Assembly: GCA_028710485.1 (NCBI GenBank) | Contig: JAQTTZ010000009.1 | Coordinates: forward strand, 1-64,000 | From: Bacteriovorax sp. | GTDB taxonomy: Bacteria > Bdellovibrionota > Bacteriovoracia > Bacteriovoracales > Bacteriovoracaceae | Direction of reading: 5' to 3' | DNA: 64,000 bases | Shown here: positions 43,360 through 51,156 of the stretch, one piece after another | Position numbering within the stretch: position 1 is the stretch's first letter | How the letters are laid out: each line of letters opens with the position of its first letter | Notes under the pieces: model-generated | The model's input: only the letters and a program-made list of their open reading frames with translations | Databases searched by the model: none | What the model was told of the DNA's origin: nothing | Position numbers and translations under genes: made by a program

Positions 43360-44529
43360 TTGAAAGCGAAAGTTATAACTAGAACCGTCTTCCTTTTATC
43401 ACTTGTGAGCTTCTTTGGAGATATCTCCAGTGAACTTCTTTATCCGATTATGCCTCTCTACTTAAAAAGTATTGGTATGGGGGCACTTTATATCGGGATG
43501 CTTGAAGGGGTGGCCGATGCCATTGCAGGAATATCTAAAAGTTATTTTGGAAAACTCTCAGACGTGAGCGGAAGACGAATGCCCTTTGTGTGGTTTGGTT
43601 ATGTGCTTTCGAGTTTTTCTAAGGCGGCAATCGGTCTATTTGTTAATCCTGTCTGGGTATTGTTCACACGCTCCGCTGATCGTCTGGGAAAAGGGGTGAG
43701 GACAGCTTCTAGAGATGCCATGTTATCTGCAGAAGCCACGCCGGAAACTAAGGGTGCAGTCTTTGGATTTCACCGATCCCTTGATACTTTTGGGGCATTC
43801 GTCGGACCTATTCTCGCGCTGGTTTATCTGCATTTTCATCCGGGAGAGTATCGCAGACTTTTTACGTATGCTTTGATTCCTGCGATCTTTGTTGTTTTTT
43901 CATTAATGTTTGTTAAAGAAAAAAAAGTTGAAAGAAAAGTAGAGAATGGAAATCTTTTTTGGAGTTCACTCACATACTGGAAAACGGCATCATCAGATTA
44001 TAAAAGAATTATTTCTTTGATTTTGCTTTTCACTTTGGTTAACTCTTCAGATATGTTTCTGCTCTTAAAGGCCCGTGCCAGTGGTCTCTCTGATGTGCAG
44101 ACTATTTCTCTCTACATTTTTTATAATTTTATCTATGCAGGCAGCTCTTATCAGATGGGAAAGATTTCAGACACCATTGGAAAGAAAAAAGTTTTTTTAA
44201 TGGGCCTTGTTTTTTTTGTCATTACTTATGCTGGAATGGCATTTAATACCCGCATGGACGTTTTTTACTTCCTCTTTTTCTTCTATGGACTTTTTGCTGC
44301 TTCGACAGAGGGAATTACCAAAGCATGGGTTAGTAATTTATGTGAAAAAGTTGATATGGCCACGGCTCTGGGCTTTCAATCAACCACCCAAAGCCTGGCC
44401 TCTATGCTGGCCAGTTTTATCGCTGGATTGATCTGGTATAGTTTCGGCAGTCAATATGTATTTATACTAGCGAGTTTGGTAACATTTATAATTGCGATCT
44501 TGCTTTTTAGAGAAAAACGAATCGCTTAG
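43360..44529 (+). CDS. MFS transporter
   Basis: A twelve-helix major facilitator protein with the loop motif GKLSDVSGRRMP between helices 2 and 3, DRLGKGVRTASRDAM (as in antibiotic/sugar-phosphate exporters of this clade) and a C-terminal half ending VTFIIAILLFREKR. I favour TTG 43360 as start, with AAGGGG 9 nt upstream (389 residues). ATG 43264 is in frame (421 residues), has no ribosome-binding site and would translate the 8-bp repeat. Substrate cannot be inferred. Confidence 0.8.
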   Translation: MKAKVITRTVFLLSLVSFFGDISSELLYPIMPLYLKSIGMGALYIGMLEGVADAIAGISKSYFGKLSDVSGRRMPFVWFGYVLSSFSKAAIGLFVNPVWVLFTRSADRLGKGVRTASRDAMLSAEATPETKGAVFGFHRSLDTFGAFVGPILALVYLHFHPGEYRRLFTYALIPAIFVVFSLMFVKEKKVERKVENGNLFWSSLTYWKTASSDYKRIISLILLFTLVNSSDMFLLLKARASGLSDVQTISLYIFYNFIYAGSSYQMGKISDTIGKKKVFLMGLVFFVITYAGMAFNTRMDVFYFLFFFYGLFAASTEGITKAWVSNLCEKVDMATALGFQSTTQSLASMLASFIAGLIWYSFGSQYVFILASLVTFIIAILLFREKRIA

Positions 44530-44588
44530 AGATTATTTATGAAAGAAAATTGTAAAATTACCAAAGAATCAAACAAAGAATAAAAAGC

Positions 44589-45485
44589 TTAACAAATATT
44601 TTTAGCAAAAGAATAAATTCCTGCCGGTAAGATTCTTTCGTCATTCGTGTGACGTACACCAAGTTCGCCCACTGTGATTTCTTTTTTAGAATGATGATCG
44701 TTCATCAAATTGCGAAGAGCTTCTGATTGAACACCATGGGTATGAGAAGACAAAAAGAAAAAACTATTTTCACGAGTGAGTGTATTAAAACAGTCATTCA
44801 CCAGTTCATAAATCATTTGATCGAATTCCCAAACTTCCTTATTGGCGCCATGACCCCAACTTGGAGGATCAGCTAAAATTCCGTCGTACTTAAATCCTTT
44901 GCGAAGAGAGTGCTTCACAAAAGCTTTAACATCTTCTTGAACGAATTTTATATTTTTTGCATCGAGAAGAGAGATGTCAACATTCTCTTTTCCCCAACTG
45001 AGAACCCCTCTACTCGAATCCACATGAAAAACTTCAGCCCCCGCAGAAAGGACAGCGAGGCTTGCGCAACCAGTGTAGCCAAAAAGATTTAAGAATTTTA
45101 GGGGACGGCCCAATTGAGTTTGTAATCTTAAAGTTTCTTCAACCAATGCGTTCCAAACGGCCGCTTGTTCAAAAAATACTCCGCAATGACCGAATGATGT
45201 GAATTTAAGTTTAAACTGAAGCTCTTTTTCTTCTGGAGTATTCCATTTTATAACGAGGTTATGAGGCTCTTTGTCTGATCTGTGTTGCCAGGTTCCACCA
45301 CCGTCACTTTTACGGATACAAACAGAAGTGGCCTTCTTCCACTCCGATTCAGCGAGCCTAGGGGCCCAGATCGCCTGAGGAGAAGGACGCTCGATAGTGA
45401 CGCCTGCGATGATCTCAAGCTTTTTGCCATGGCCTGAATCCAGCAAGCTGTAGCCAGGGATCTTATCAGAAGTAAGGTTTTTCAT
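44589..45485 (-). CDS. Class I SAM-dependent RNA methyltransferase-like protein (COG1092)
   Basis: The product of about 298 residues has the SAM-binding segment LNLFGYTGCASLAVLSAGAEVFHVDSS, then QEDVKAFV and the catalytic-loop motif DPPSWG. This is the RlmI/RlmK-type core of COG1092, enzymes that methylate 23S rRNA. The N-terminal PUA domain of RlmI is missing. ATG 45485 is preferred; an in-frame TTG at 45512 adds nine residues. No ribosome-binding site is visible, so the message may be leaderless. It is divergent from the tRNA. Confidence 0.8.
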   Translation of the reverse strand: MKNLTSDKIPGYSLLDSGHGKKLEIIAGVTIERPSPQAIWAPRLAESEWKKATSVCIRKSDGGGTWQHRSDKEPHNLVIKWNTPEEKELQFKLKFTSFGHCGVFFEQAAVWNALVEETLRLQTQLGRPLKFLNLFGYTGCASLAVLSAGAEVFHVDSSRGVLSWGKENVDISLLDAKNIKFVQEDVKAFVKHSLRKGFKYDGILADPPSWGHGANKEVWEFDQMIYELVNDCFNTLTRENSFFFLSSHTHGVQSEALRNLMNDHHSKKEITVGELGVRHTNDERILPAGIYSFAKNIC

Positions 45486-45513
45486 GTATTTTAAATATAT
45501 TAGAGAAAGCAAC

Positions 45514-45542
45514 TTGTCTAATGGGCTTGAAATTTTTATACT
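45514..45542 (+). promoter_or_regulatory. Promoter of tRNA-Arg
   Basis: TTGTCT (45514-45519), a 17-nt spacer and TATACT (45537-45542) end 19 nt before the tRNA. A second possible pair is TTGAAA (45527-45532) with TTATCT (45551-45556), 18 nt apart. Confidence 0.5.
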
Positions 45543-45561
45543 GAAAATGATTATCTTCTAC

Positions 45562-45638
45562 GCACTCTTAGCTCAGCTGGATAGAGTAACCGGCTTCGAA
45601 CCGGTTGGTCGGGGGTTCGAATCCCTCAGAGTGCGCCA
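45562..45638 (+). tRNA. tRNA-Arg (anticodon UCG)
   Basis: The 77-nt sequence folds as a full cloverleaf: acceptor GCACTCT / AGAGTGC, D-arm GCTC / GAGT, anticodon stem ACCGG / CCGGT with loop CTTCGAA (anticodon TCG, reading CGA), T-arm with TTCGAAT, and encoded CCA. Its 3' end is repeated at 51538, marking it as an integration site. Confidence 0.97.
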
Positions 45639-45645
45639 TTAGCAA
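45631..45645 (+). repeat. Putative attachment site, tRNA-proximal (attL)
   Basis: GTGCGCCATTAGCAA spans the last eight bases of tRNA-Arg and seven beyond. The same 15 bases recur at 51538-51552 in the same orientation. Confidence 0.65.
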
Positions 45646-45661
45646 CAATAGACGAACAAAT

Positions 45662-45862
45662 TTACTCCCTAAAATCTTCATCTAAATCTTTGATATCCAT
45701 GTCTTTTTTCTCTTTTTCAGTGAACATTCCATTAACCATTATTCTGGTTAAATAGTATTTAATCTCTTCGGATTTTTGAGGAGTTGCAGGAACGCCAATG
45801 AGTTCCATCTTTATGTCAGTTGATTTATTTTTTGTGGATGTGGAAACTTTTTTTTTCGCCAT
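45662..45862 (-). CDS. Small lysine-rich protein, function unknown
   Basis: The 66-residue product begins MAKKKVSTSTKNKST, then has a helical segment with a Met-rich stretch (YYLTRIMVNGMFTEKEKKDMDIKDLDEDF). No domain is recognised and the ribosome-binding site is weak. It lies just inside the putative element next to tRNA-Arg. It could be a small cytoplasmic regulator, but nothing decides. Confidence 0.5.
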   Translation of the reverse strand: MAKKKVSTSTKNKSTDIKMELIGVPATPQKSEEIKYYLTRIMVNGMFTEKEKKDMDIKDLDEDFRE

Positions 45863-45955
45863 TATTATTCTCAGTTGGTGGCGATGAGATTTAATTTCAC
45901 CGCCAATTTGAAGCTAACAAATATTTAATTAACAATTTTACTCTTTAAATTATTT

Positions 45956-46363
45956 TTAAAATCCTAGAAAAATATTTGTTGGTGTACAAGCATAGTAGCA
46001 TCCAGGATTGCTATCACATCGTGAGACCTTGCCTTTAAAATTTAAAATAGCACTGATGAAAATTTTCCCATTGATTTCTTTGAAGTTATCAGGATTGCAG
46101 TTACCTCCGTTAATTTCTTCCATAAAAGGCTCTGAAGATTGAATTAAATCATACCAAGCATAATGGGGGGCCAAAACTTTACATGTACCATTTGAAATTC
46201 TTGAGTCCGCTGAAGGCAAAGATGGTTTAAAGCTCACAACTTCCAAGAGCACGGTTTGAGAATTTGGGCAGTTTGGAAGTGTTCCCCCATGATTTTTATA
46301 AAGATCAGAGGCGTTTGCTGATAATCCTAATACTAACGATAGAAATAAAATTGCTTGTTTCAT
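45956..46363 (-). CDS. Small secreted cysteine-rich protein
   Basis: The start is ATG 46363, with AAAGGG 6 nt upstream; the longer in-frame reading to 46453 would bury the signal peptide. The 135-residue product has a signal (MKQAILFLSLVLGLSANA) and a mature domain with six cysteines, including CDSNPGCYYAC near the end, likely disulfide-bonded in the periplasm or outside. No family is recognised. Divergent from the regulator gene at 46507. Confidence 0.68.
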   Translation of the reverse strand: MKQAILFLSLVLGLSANASDLYKNHGGTLPNCPNSQTVLLEVVSFKPSLPSADSRISNGTCKVLAPHYAWYDLIQSSEPFMEEINGGNCNPDNFKEINGKIFISAILNFKGKVSRCDSNPGCYYACTPTNIFLGF

Positions 46364-46506
46364 ACTTTTCCCTTTGTTGTTTTCCAGCTTTTGCTGTGAA
46401 TTTTTTGTAATTGATTTGTTTTCGTAAATAAAGAATATATTGAAAAGGGTCATGTCATGATCTATAGTATATTGCTGGGTGATCTATTGCGAGGAGCGTG
46501 AAAAAG

Positions 46507-47229
46507 ATGAATAGTGAGTTTAATAAACAGATTAAAAATGTCCTCAAGCTTCAAGGCATTACCCAGGAAGAATTTGCTCAGCAAATGAAAGTATCTGTTC
46601 CAACTATTAAAAGATGGCTTAAGGGAGAAGGGGTTTTATTCACAGATTTGATTAGAATGCTTGATTGTTTAGGCCTGAGGCTGTCAGAAGTGGCAATGAT
46701 GTTCGAAGGGGCATTAGCTAATAAATTTACTTATACATTAAAACAAGAGCAGTTATTTGTAAGCATTGAAGGATTGTTAGCTTTTTTTGATCAGTTGTTA
46801 AAAGGAAGATCACCATCGCAAATTGCACGAACTTATTCTTTAACTGAAAAATCTGTAGTTTTTTATCTTTCTCATTTAGATAAGAGCGGATTAATTGAAT
46901 GGCTACCTAAAAATAAAGCAAGGGTTTTAGTAACAGGCGAGCCGAGTTGGATAAAAGGTGGTCCATTGTCACAAAAGTTTCGAAGACAGATTATTGATGG
47001 CCATATAGCGAACTACGTTGATGATCGCGATCATTTAAAAATTGGCATCTACTCATTAAGTAAAGAGAGTCAACTAAAAGTCAATTCAATGCTAATAGAG
47101 GTAACTGAAAAAGTGAGGGGACTTGAAGTGCGAGATAGTCAAAGCAAAGATACTAAAAAAATCACTACTTTGATTTTAGGTCATGGTCATAACGAAATTC
47201 CCATTTTAACTAATATTTCAAATAAGTAA
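46507..47229 (+). CDS. XRE-type helix-turn-helix regulator
   Basis: The 240-residue protein starts at ATG 46507, 10 nt after GAGGAG; an in-frame GTG at 46498 sits right on that site. Residues about 8-60 form an XRE/Cro helix-turn-helix (LKLQGITQEEFAQQMKVSVPTIKRWLKGE). The rest is helical with a second winged-helix-like segment near 90-130 (SPSQIARTYSLTEKSVVFYLSHLDKSGLIEW), typical of TIGR02147/DUF4423-like regulators in this phylum. It may control the secreted protein upstream, from which it diverges, or the element's genes. Confidence 0.75.
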   Translation: MNSEFNKQIKNVLKLQGITQEEFAQQMKVSVPTIKRWLKGEGVLFTDLIRMLDCLGLRLSEVAMMFEGALANKFTYTLKQEQLFVSIEGLLAFFDQLLKGRSPSQIARTYSLTEKSVVFYLSHLDKSGLIEWLPKNKARVLVTGEPSWIKGGPLSQKFRRQIIDGHIANYVDDRDHLKIGIYSLSKESQLKVNSMLIEVTEKVRGLEVRDSQSKDTKKITTLILGHGHNEIPILTNISNK

Positions 47230-47261
47230 TGAGCATTTTTTTATAACATTGCTTGGCCCAT

Positions 47262-47819
47262 TTATTTCGGCCAGTCTTTTAGCTTTTTACTTTTACCCTC
47301 TTTATAAAAATACTCTTTCGGTTCACAAACAGGACATTTATAATTAGGATCAAAAAAATTAGTTTTTGTTTTATATACCGAACGTGAAAACTCGATGTTA
47401 ATCTGTTGCTTTTTTAAAAATACTAATTCATTTTCTTTCACTGAAAATATAATTGCAGAAGCTTCCCAAGAAGCTGTTCCACCATTCCAGATAGCTATTC
47501 CAATTTCAGGAAATGTATCATCATTCAAGTCTTCAATGAACCTGTCTGGTATAATAGGAATAAAATTAGCTTTATACCAAGCTTCTCCATAATTATTATC
47601 AAAAGTTTTATCCCAAAGTATTTGCTTTTTATTTCTCATGAAAATTCTAATTTTACTAGGGGCATCGTCACTTGGAGAATGGTAAGAAATAAGAATTTCA
47701 TTTCCATTAAGAAGTTTTAAATATTTTTTTGCACTAAAATTTTCGACATAAGGATCAGGTTCTTTACTGAAAACGTTTTGTGAAAGAAGCATTATAAAGA
47801 TTAATAACTTTATGAGCAT
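47262..47819 (-). CDS. Secreted protein with FG-GAP/VCBS-like segment; possible immunity partner
   Basis: The 185-residue product has a signal peptide (MLIKLLIFIMLLSQNVFS). The segment DLNDDTFPEIGIAIW is the calcium-loop signature of FG-GAP/VCBS repeats. A CPVC pair occurs near residue 160. Its start lies 56 bp inside the end of the lytic transglycosylase gene, in another frame, so the two are tightly coupled. A periplasmic partner that inhibits the transglycosylase would explain this layout; that is inference. Confidence 0.7.
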   Translation of the reverse strand: MLIKLLIFIMLLSQNVFSKEPDPYVENFSAKKYLKLLNGNEILISYHSPSDDAPSKIRIFMRNKKQILWDKTFDNNYGEAWYKANFIPIIPDRFIEDLNDDTFPEIGIAIWNGGTASWEASAIIFSVKENELVFLKKQQINIEFSRSVYKTKTNFFDPNYKCPVCEPKEYFYKEGKSKKLKDWPK

Positions 47820-48453
47820 ACTCTTCTCCCTTTATCCAATCGTTGTAACCTCTAAGCATATTAAAGAGATTTTTTGGATTTCCTGTTTTTGGTTTTGTGT
47901 ATTTATAGCTTAACCAGCGAATGCCTGCGGCAATGTTGACTATAGGATCTTTTAAGTCTGACATTTCTAAATCAAGAAAACTGTCATGAAGATTATATTT
48001 TGAGTCTTCAGATTTTCCACTGAGATCTTGTCTTGTTCGGTTGGTAACTTGCATGAGTCCAGTTGCGGTACTTCTTGGATCTTTTGTTTTAATTGCTGGA
48101 TTAAACCTGGATTCAATTGCAATAATTGTTTTAATTAATAAAGGATCTAAGTCTTTTGGAAATTTAAGTCCTTCATTTTTCCAAAAATCTAGCCAGAATT
48201 GAATAACAGCATCTAGTTCAGGATAATTTGGAAATCCTTTAACTGGTCCGAGAGGTGGATAGTCTTGATCGCCATGCCAAAAAAGATACAGAAGGTTTTC
48301 AGGTAGAAGAACAATTTTCTTTCCTCGATTTTTACGAATATGGGCCTTTACAAAATACTTGATTCCATTTTTGGAAGTACGTGCTTGCTGGCTCACGACG
48401 TGAGATCCAGGAGGGGCCATTTTCATCATTGGTGGTCTAGTAATTAATGACAT
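47764..48453 (-). CDS. Leaderless lytic transglycosylase (SLT domain)
   Basis: The 229-residue protein lacks a signal peptide. An N-terminal region (about 1-90) with Lys/Arg-rich VKAHIRKNRGKK and LLYLFWHGDQDYPP precedes an SLT domain (about 105-220): IIAIESRFNP holds the catalytic Glu, then TATGLMQVT, NIAAGIRWL and a final GYNDW. Peptidoglycan cleavage requires export, so a specialised secretion route or lysis is implied. Genes of this form often act as interbacterial effectors or phage-type enzymes. It is followed by an overlapping secreted partner. Confidence 0.8.
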   Translation of the reverse strand: MSLITRPPMMKMAPPGSHVVSQQARTSKNGIKYFVKAHIRKNRGKKIVLLPENLLYLFWHGDQDYPPLGPVKGFPNYPELDAVIQFWLDFWKNEGLKFPKDLDPLLIKTIIAIESRFNPAIKTKDPRSTATGLMQVTNRTRQDLSGKSEDSKYNLHDSFLDLEMSDLKDPIVNIAAGIRWLSYKYTKPKTGNPKNLFNMLRGYNDWIKGEEYAHKVINLYNASFTKRFQ

Positions 48454-48465
48454 CTATTTCCTACT

Positions 48466-49608
48466 TTAAGGCAGGCCAAGTTCTTTACAAAATTTAATAA
48501 AAGGAAGAACTCTTCCGGTTTGTTCTTTTCCATAATCCTTAGTTCCCTGATGAACTTGATAAAAAGATGGAATATTGGTTCTTTCAGCAAAATATTTAAT
48601 ATGATTTGAAAGAACGCGTTCTCCAGTTTTACATTCAACTGCAAATAAAGGTTTTTTATTTTGTAATACAACGAAATCGACTTCTCTTTTATCAGTATCT
48701 CTTAAGAAACGTAATTCCATTTTATACCCTTCAGTATCTTCGCGATAATGACAATATTTTAACAGATGACTGGCAACTAAATTTTCAAAACGTGGGCCAA
48801 CTTCTTCATTCTGTGTCCAATCCCAGAAATAAATTTTCTGCTCTTTTTTTACGGCACGAATTTTTGGTGCACCATAAGGACTAATTCGAAATGTAAGATA
48901 AAGATTATCGAGAATAGTTACCCATCTCGCGATAGTCGGTTGAGAAACTTGTAAGTCACCGGCCAAATTTTTTAATGATAAAGGACTTCCAACTTTAGAG
49001 GGAAGAGTTTCAACGAGTAATTCAATAAGTGAAATTTCTTTTACTGTCTCAAGATCACGCAAATCTTCATAAACGACTTTTTGAATACGTTCTTTTTGCC
49101 AACGTCGTAAAAACGTTTCATCTTTTTCAAAAAATGGTTCTGGAAAACCACTATAAGTTAAGAGATTTTTTAAATCTTCTGATATTGGGTTTTTATTGAG
49201 TTCCATTAAACTGAGAGGGTGAAGCCTGTAGTAATGATATCGGCCTAAAAGGGAATCCCCACCTTTTCTAAAATGGTCCAGTCTTGCAGACCCTGTTACA
49301 ATAAAGCGAATGTCTTTTTTATATTTATCGTACAAGCCTTTTAATAAACTTCTCCAATTTCGGTATTTATGAATTTCATCAAAGATAAGTACTGGTTCAG
49401 TGAGAGGTAACTGATTTTTAAGAATAAGTGATCTATCTGGCAAATGATCCCAGTTTAGGTAACCAACATTTTTCTCAGATGCATTTTTTTTAAAGAACTG
49501 TAAAGAGAGCGTCGTTTTTCCAACCTGGCGCGGGCCACCAATAAAGACCATTTTCTTCTCTAAATCCTGAGCAATATTAAGAAATAAATATCTGTGTGAT
49601 TTAATCAT
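48466..49608 (-). CDS. AAA ATPase with DUF4143 domain
   Basis: The 380-residue protein has Walker A GGPRQVGKTT near residue 25, Walker B LIFDEIHKY near 75, the sensor GSARLDHFRKGGDSLLGR and a winged-helix segment (LAGDLQVSQPTIARWV). The C-terminal DUF4143 part contains the PD-(D/E)xK-like EVDFVVLQ...AVECKTGE. These AAA_14/DUF4143 proteins are common, often near mobile elements; their substrate is unknown. The gene has its own promoter with a palindromic operator. Confidence 0.85.
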   Translation of the reverse strand: MIKSHRYLFLNIAQDLEKKMVFIGGPRQVGKTTLSLQFFKKNASEKNVGYLNWDHLPDRSLILKNQLPLTEPVLIFDEIHKYRNWRSLLKGLYDKYKKDIRFIVTGSARLDHFRKGGDSLLGRYHYYRLHPLSLMELNKNPISEDLKNLLTYSGFPEPFFEKDETFLRRWQKERIQKVVYEDLRDLETVKEISLIELLVETLPSKVGSPLSLKNLAGDLQVSQPTIARWVTILDNLYLTFRISPYGAPKIRAVKKEQKIYFWDWTQNEEVGPRFENLVASHLLKYCHYREDTEGYKMELRFLRDTDKREVDFVVLQNKKPLFAVECKTGERVLSNHIKYFAERTNIPSFYQVHQGTKDYGKEQTGRVLPFIKFCKELGLP

Positions 49609-49614
49609 GATGTT

Positions 49615-49642
49615 ATTTTACTCATGAGTATTTTAATGTCAA
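49615..49642 (-). promoter_or_regulatory. Promoter and palindromic operator of the AAA/DUF4143 gene
   Basis: On the minus strand TTGACA (49642-49637) and TAAAAT (49620-49615) are 16 nt apart, and the ATG follows 6 nt after the -10, so the mRNA is essentially leaderless. The perfect 12-bp palindrome TACTCATGAGTA (49619-49630) overlaps the spacer and -10, a typical repressor position. Confidence 0.6.
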
Positions 49643-49739
49643 TGATGAAATGCTCATGTGTCTATAATTGGATAAAATCATGATAGAAATCTAGCAATAA
49701 TTCTTGGTCTTATAGATCCAAGGTTAAAATGAAAGGAGG

Positions 49740-49901
49740 CTATTTATTTGGCAAAAGCATCGCTTGGCCCCACTTCGAGGCTTGTGAATCTTTGATAAGC
49801 TGTAGTTGAGCTATACGGAGTTGACGTAGCACTTTAGGAAGCTGTCCAGTTGAAACAGTTAACACGGCCAGTGTAACAGCGATAGCGATTAATTTATCCA
49901 T
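49740..49901 (-). CDS. Small secreted or membrane peptide of 53 residues
   Basis: From ATG 49901, with AAAGGAG 7 nt upstream, the frame encodes a hydrophobic leader (MDKLIAIAVTLAVLTVSTG) and a short basic helical part ending LLPNK. The longer reading to 50036 would overlap the recombinase-domain gene and lacks support. The start overlaps the end of that gene by 8 bp, so it is probably translated by coupling. Function unknown. Confidence 0.6.
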   Translation of the reverse strand: MDKLIAIAVTLAVLTVSTGQLPKVLRQLRIAQLQLIKDSQASKWGQAMLLPNK

Positions 49902-50397
49902 TGTTTTCTCCTTTGGTTTCTCCTTTGGTTTGGTTGGATGGATGTTTTCGAATAATAGAAGCAACAGTTTTATCGTTCCAGCGCTTACCCAATTTACTTG
50001 GAATCTTCTGGTTGCTGAGATGAATAGAAATGGCATTGAAGCTCATACCTTTCTGGTGAAGAGCTAAAATCTTACGGACAATTTTAATCTCTCTAGGGTC
50101 AATTACGATCTTTCCATCAAGGATATTGTACCCGTAAGAAATGGCACCACGAAACGCTCGTTGTGGTTTTACTGGGCTATCAGCAATGGTTTTTTTATTG
50201 GATCTGAGTGGCACATTATTTAAAACAAGTACGTCTCTGATAGTACTTTTAGGAATGCCTGTTTCTAGCGAAATCTCTCTTAAAGGCATGCCGCTTTGAT
50301 AAAGTAGGAGAAACTCATCAAAATTCGAATTTGCTGGACTACCAAAATAGTTAATTATATCATGAGGATATCCTAGCAGGTGAGTCTGTTCTTTTAT
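49894..50397 (-). CDS. Recombinase-domain protein without catalytic domain
   Basis: A helix-turn-helix (MPLREISLETGIPKSTIRDVL) precedes a PF07508-like recombinase segment (AFRGAISYGYNI, DPREIKIVRKILALHQKGMSFNAISIHLSNQKIPSKLGKRW, TVASIIRK). The serine catalytic domain is absent. From ATG 50289 the product is 131 residues. The frame stays open for 36 more codons with coding-like residues (KEQTHLLGYPHDIINYFGS), and the only start there is ATA at 50397-50395, with GGAG 5 nt upstream, giving 167 residues. It may aid or regulate excision of the surrounding element. Confidence 0.65.
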   Translation of the reverse strand: MKEQTHLLGYPHDIINYFGSPANSNFDEFLLLYQSGMPLREISLETGIPKSTIRDVLVLNNVPLRSNKKTIADSPVKPQRAFRGAISYGYNILDGKIVIDPREIKIVRKILALHQKGMSFNAISIHLSNQKIPSKLGKRWNDKTVASIIRKHPSNQTKGETKGENNG

Positions 50398-50399
50398 TG

Positions 50400-50417
50400 T
50401 TGCTCCACCTGCGCCAT
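50400..50417. repeat. att-like repeat containing TGCGCCAT
   Basis: TTGCTCCACCTGCGCCAT matches 17 of 18 bases with 52225-52242. The core TGCGCCAT is also the end of tRNA-Arg (45632) and is found at 51539. Confidence 0.5.
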
Positions 50418-50517
50418 CTTAAAAAGTTCTCTATAATTTCAAAACATTAGAGCATGACCGAAATGAATCTCTCGAACTTTCTTTTATTCAAGTTAGTTTT
50501 CAGGTAAAATAAAATCA

Positions 50518-50673
50518 ATGGAAAATGATACTCAAAAAACATGTACAGATGAACAACTCAACTTGATTGAGATTAATCTTAATTTATCTATCGATGAAAG
50601 AATCAATCAACTACAAAGTGCCGTTAATCTCATTGAAGAAATGAGAAATGCAATAAATGAAAACAGATTTTAA
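50518..50673 (+). CDS. Small protein of 51 residues, possible antitoxin
   Basis: ATG 50518 opens a 51-codon frame ending at 50673. The product is acidic then helical (DERINQLQSAVNLIEEMRNAI). It overlaps the next gene by 17 bp, so the pair is co-translated. A short helical protein before a nucleotidyltransferase-fold gene recalls toxin-antitoxin modules. A TAAAAT -10-like hexamer lies a few bases before the start. Confidence 0.55.
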   Translation: MENDTQKTCTDEQLNLIEINLNLSIDERINQLQSAVNLIEEMRNAINENRF

Positions 50674-51154
50674 ATTATTGCTCTCAAAATTAGCCGAAAA
50701 TGATTTTGATTTTATCGTGATTGGTGGGTTTGCGGCAGCTGCTTATGGATCAAGTTTTGTGACGAGTGATTTAGATGTTTGTGCAATACTCACTCCTGAC
50801 AATATTGAAAAACTTAGAACGGCTTTAGTTGACCTTCACCCATTACATCGGATTGCTAACAATAAACCTTCATTTCTGGAAATTCCAAAATCAGTTGAGG
50901 GAATCAATAATCTTTATCTCCAAACTGATGCGGGGGTACTAGATCTACTTTCAAATGTAACGGGAGTAGGGGATTTTCAGGAATTGAGTAAGTCTTGTAT
51001 TGAAATAAAAATTTATGGATATCAGTGCAAGATCATTTCAATCAATGACCTGATTAAAGCAAAACTTGCTTTAAAAAGACCGAAAGATTTAGAAGTGGCT
51101 AAAGAATTAGAAGTTATCCAAAATTCATTGAATTTTAAAAAAAGTGATAATTAA
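50657..51154 (+). CDS. Nucleotidyltransferase-fold protein (MNT/AbiEii-like)
   Basis: The 165-residue protein shows the Pol-beta-type nucleotidyltransferase pattern: GGFAAAAYGSSFVTSDLDVC, i.e. a GG helix followed by the DxD metal ligands, and a later Asp in GVLDLLSN. Such minimal enzymes transfer NMP to proteins or tRNA and occur as toxins or antitoxins (MNT, AbiEii). The overlapping 51-residue gene supports a module of that kind, but substrate and polarity are unknown. Confidence 0.72.
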   Translation: MKTDFKLLLSKLAENDFDFIVIGGFAAAAYGSSFVTSDLDVCAILTPDNIEKLRTALVDLHPLHRIANNKPSFLEIPKSVEGINNLYLQTDAGVLDLLSNVTGVGDFQELSKSCIEIKIYGYQCKIISINDLIKAKLALKRPKDLEVAKELEVIQNSLNFKKSDN

Positions 51155-51156
51155 GA

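Noticed and set aside
47250-47270. TGGCC / GGCCA hairpin as a bidirectional terminator between 47229 and 47262
   Set aside because: It overlaps the stop codon of the minus-strand gene and lacks a T-run on that side; too weak to call.
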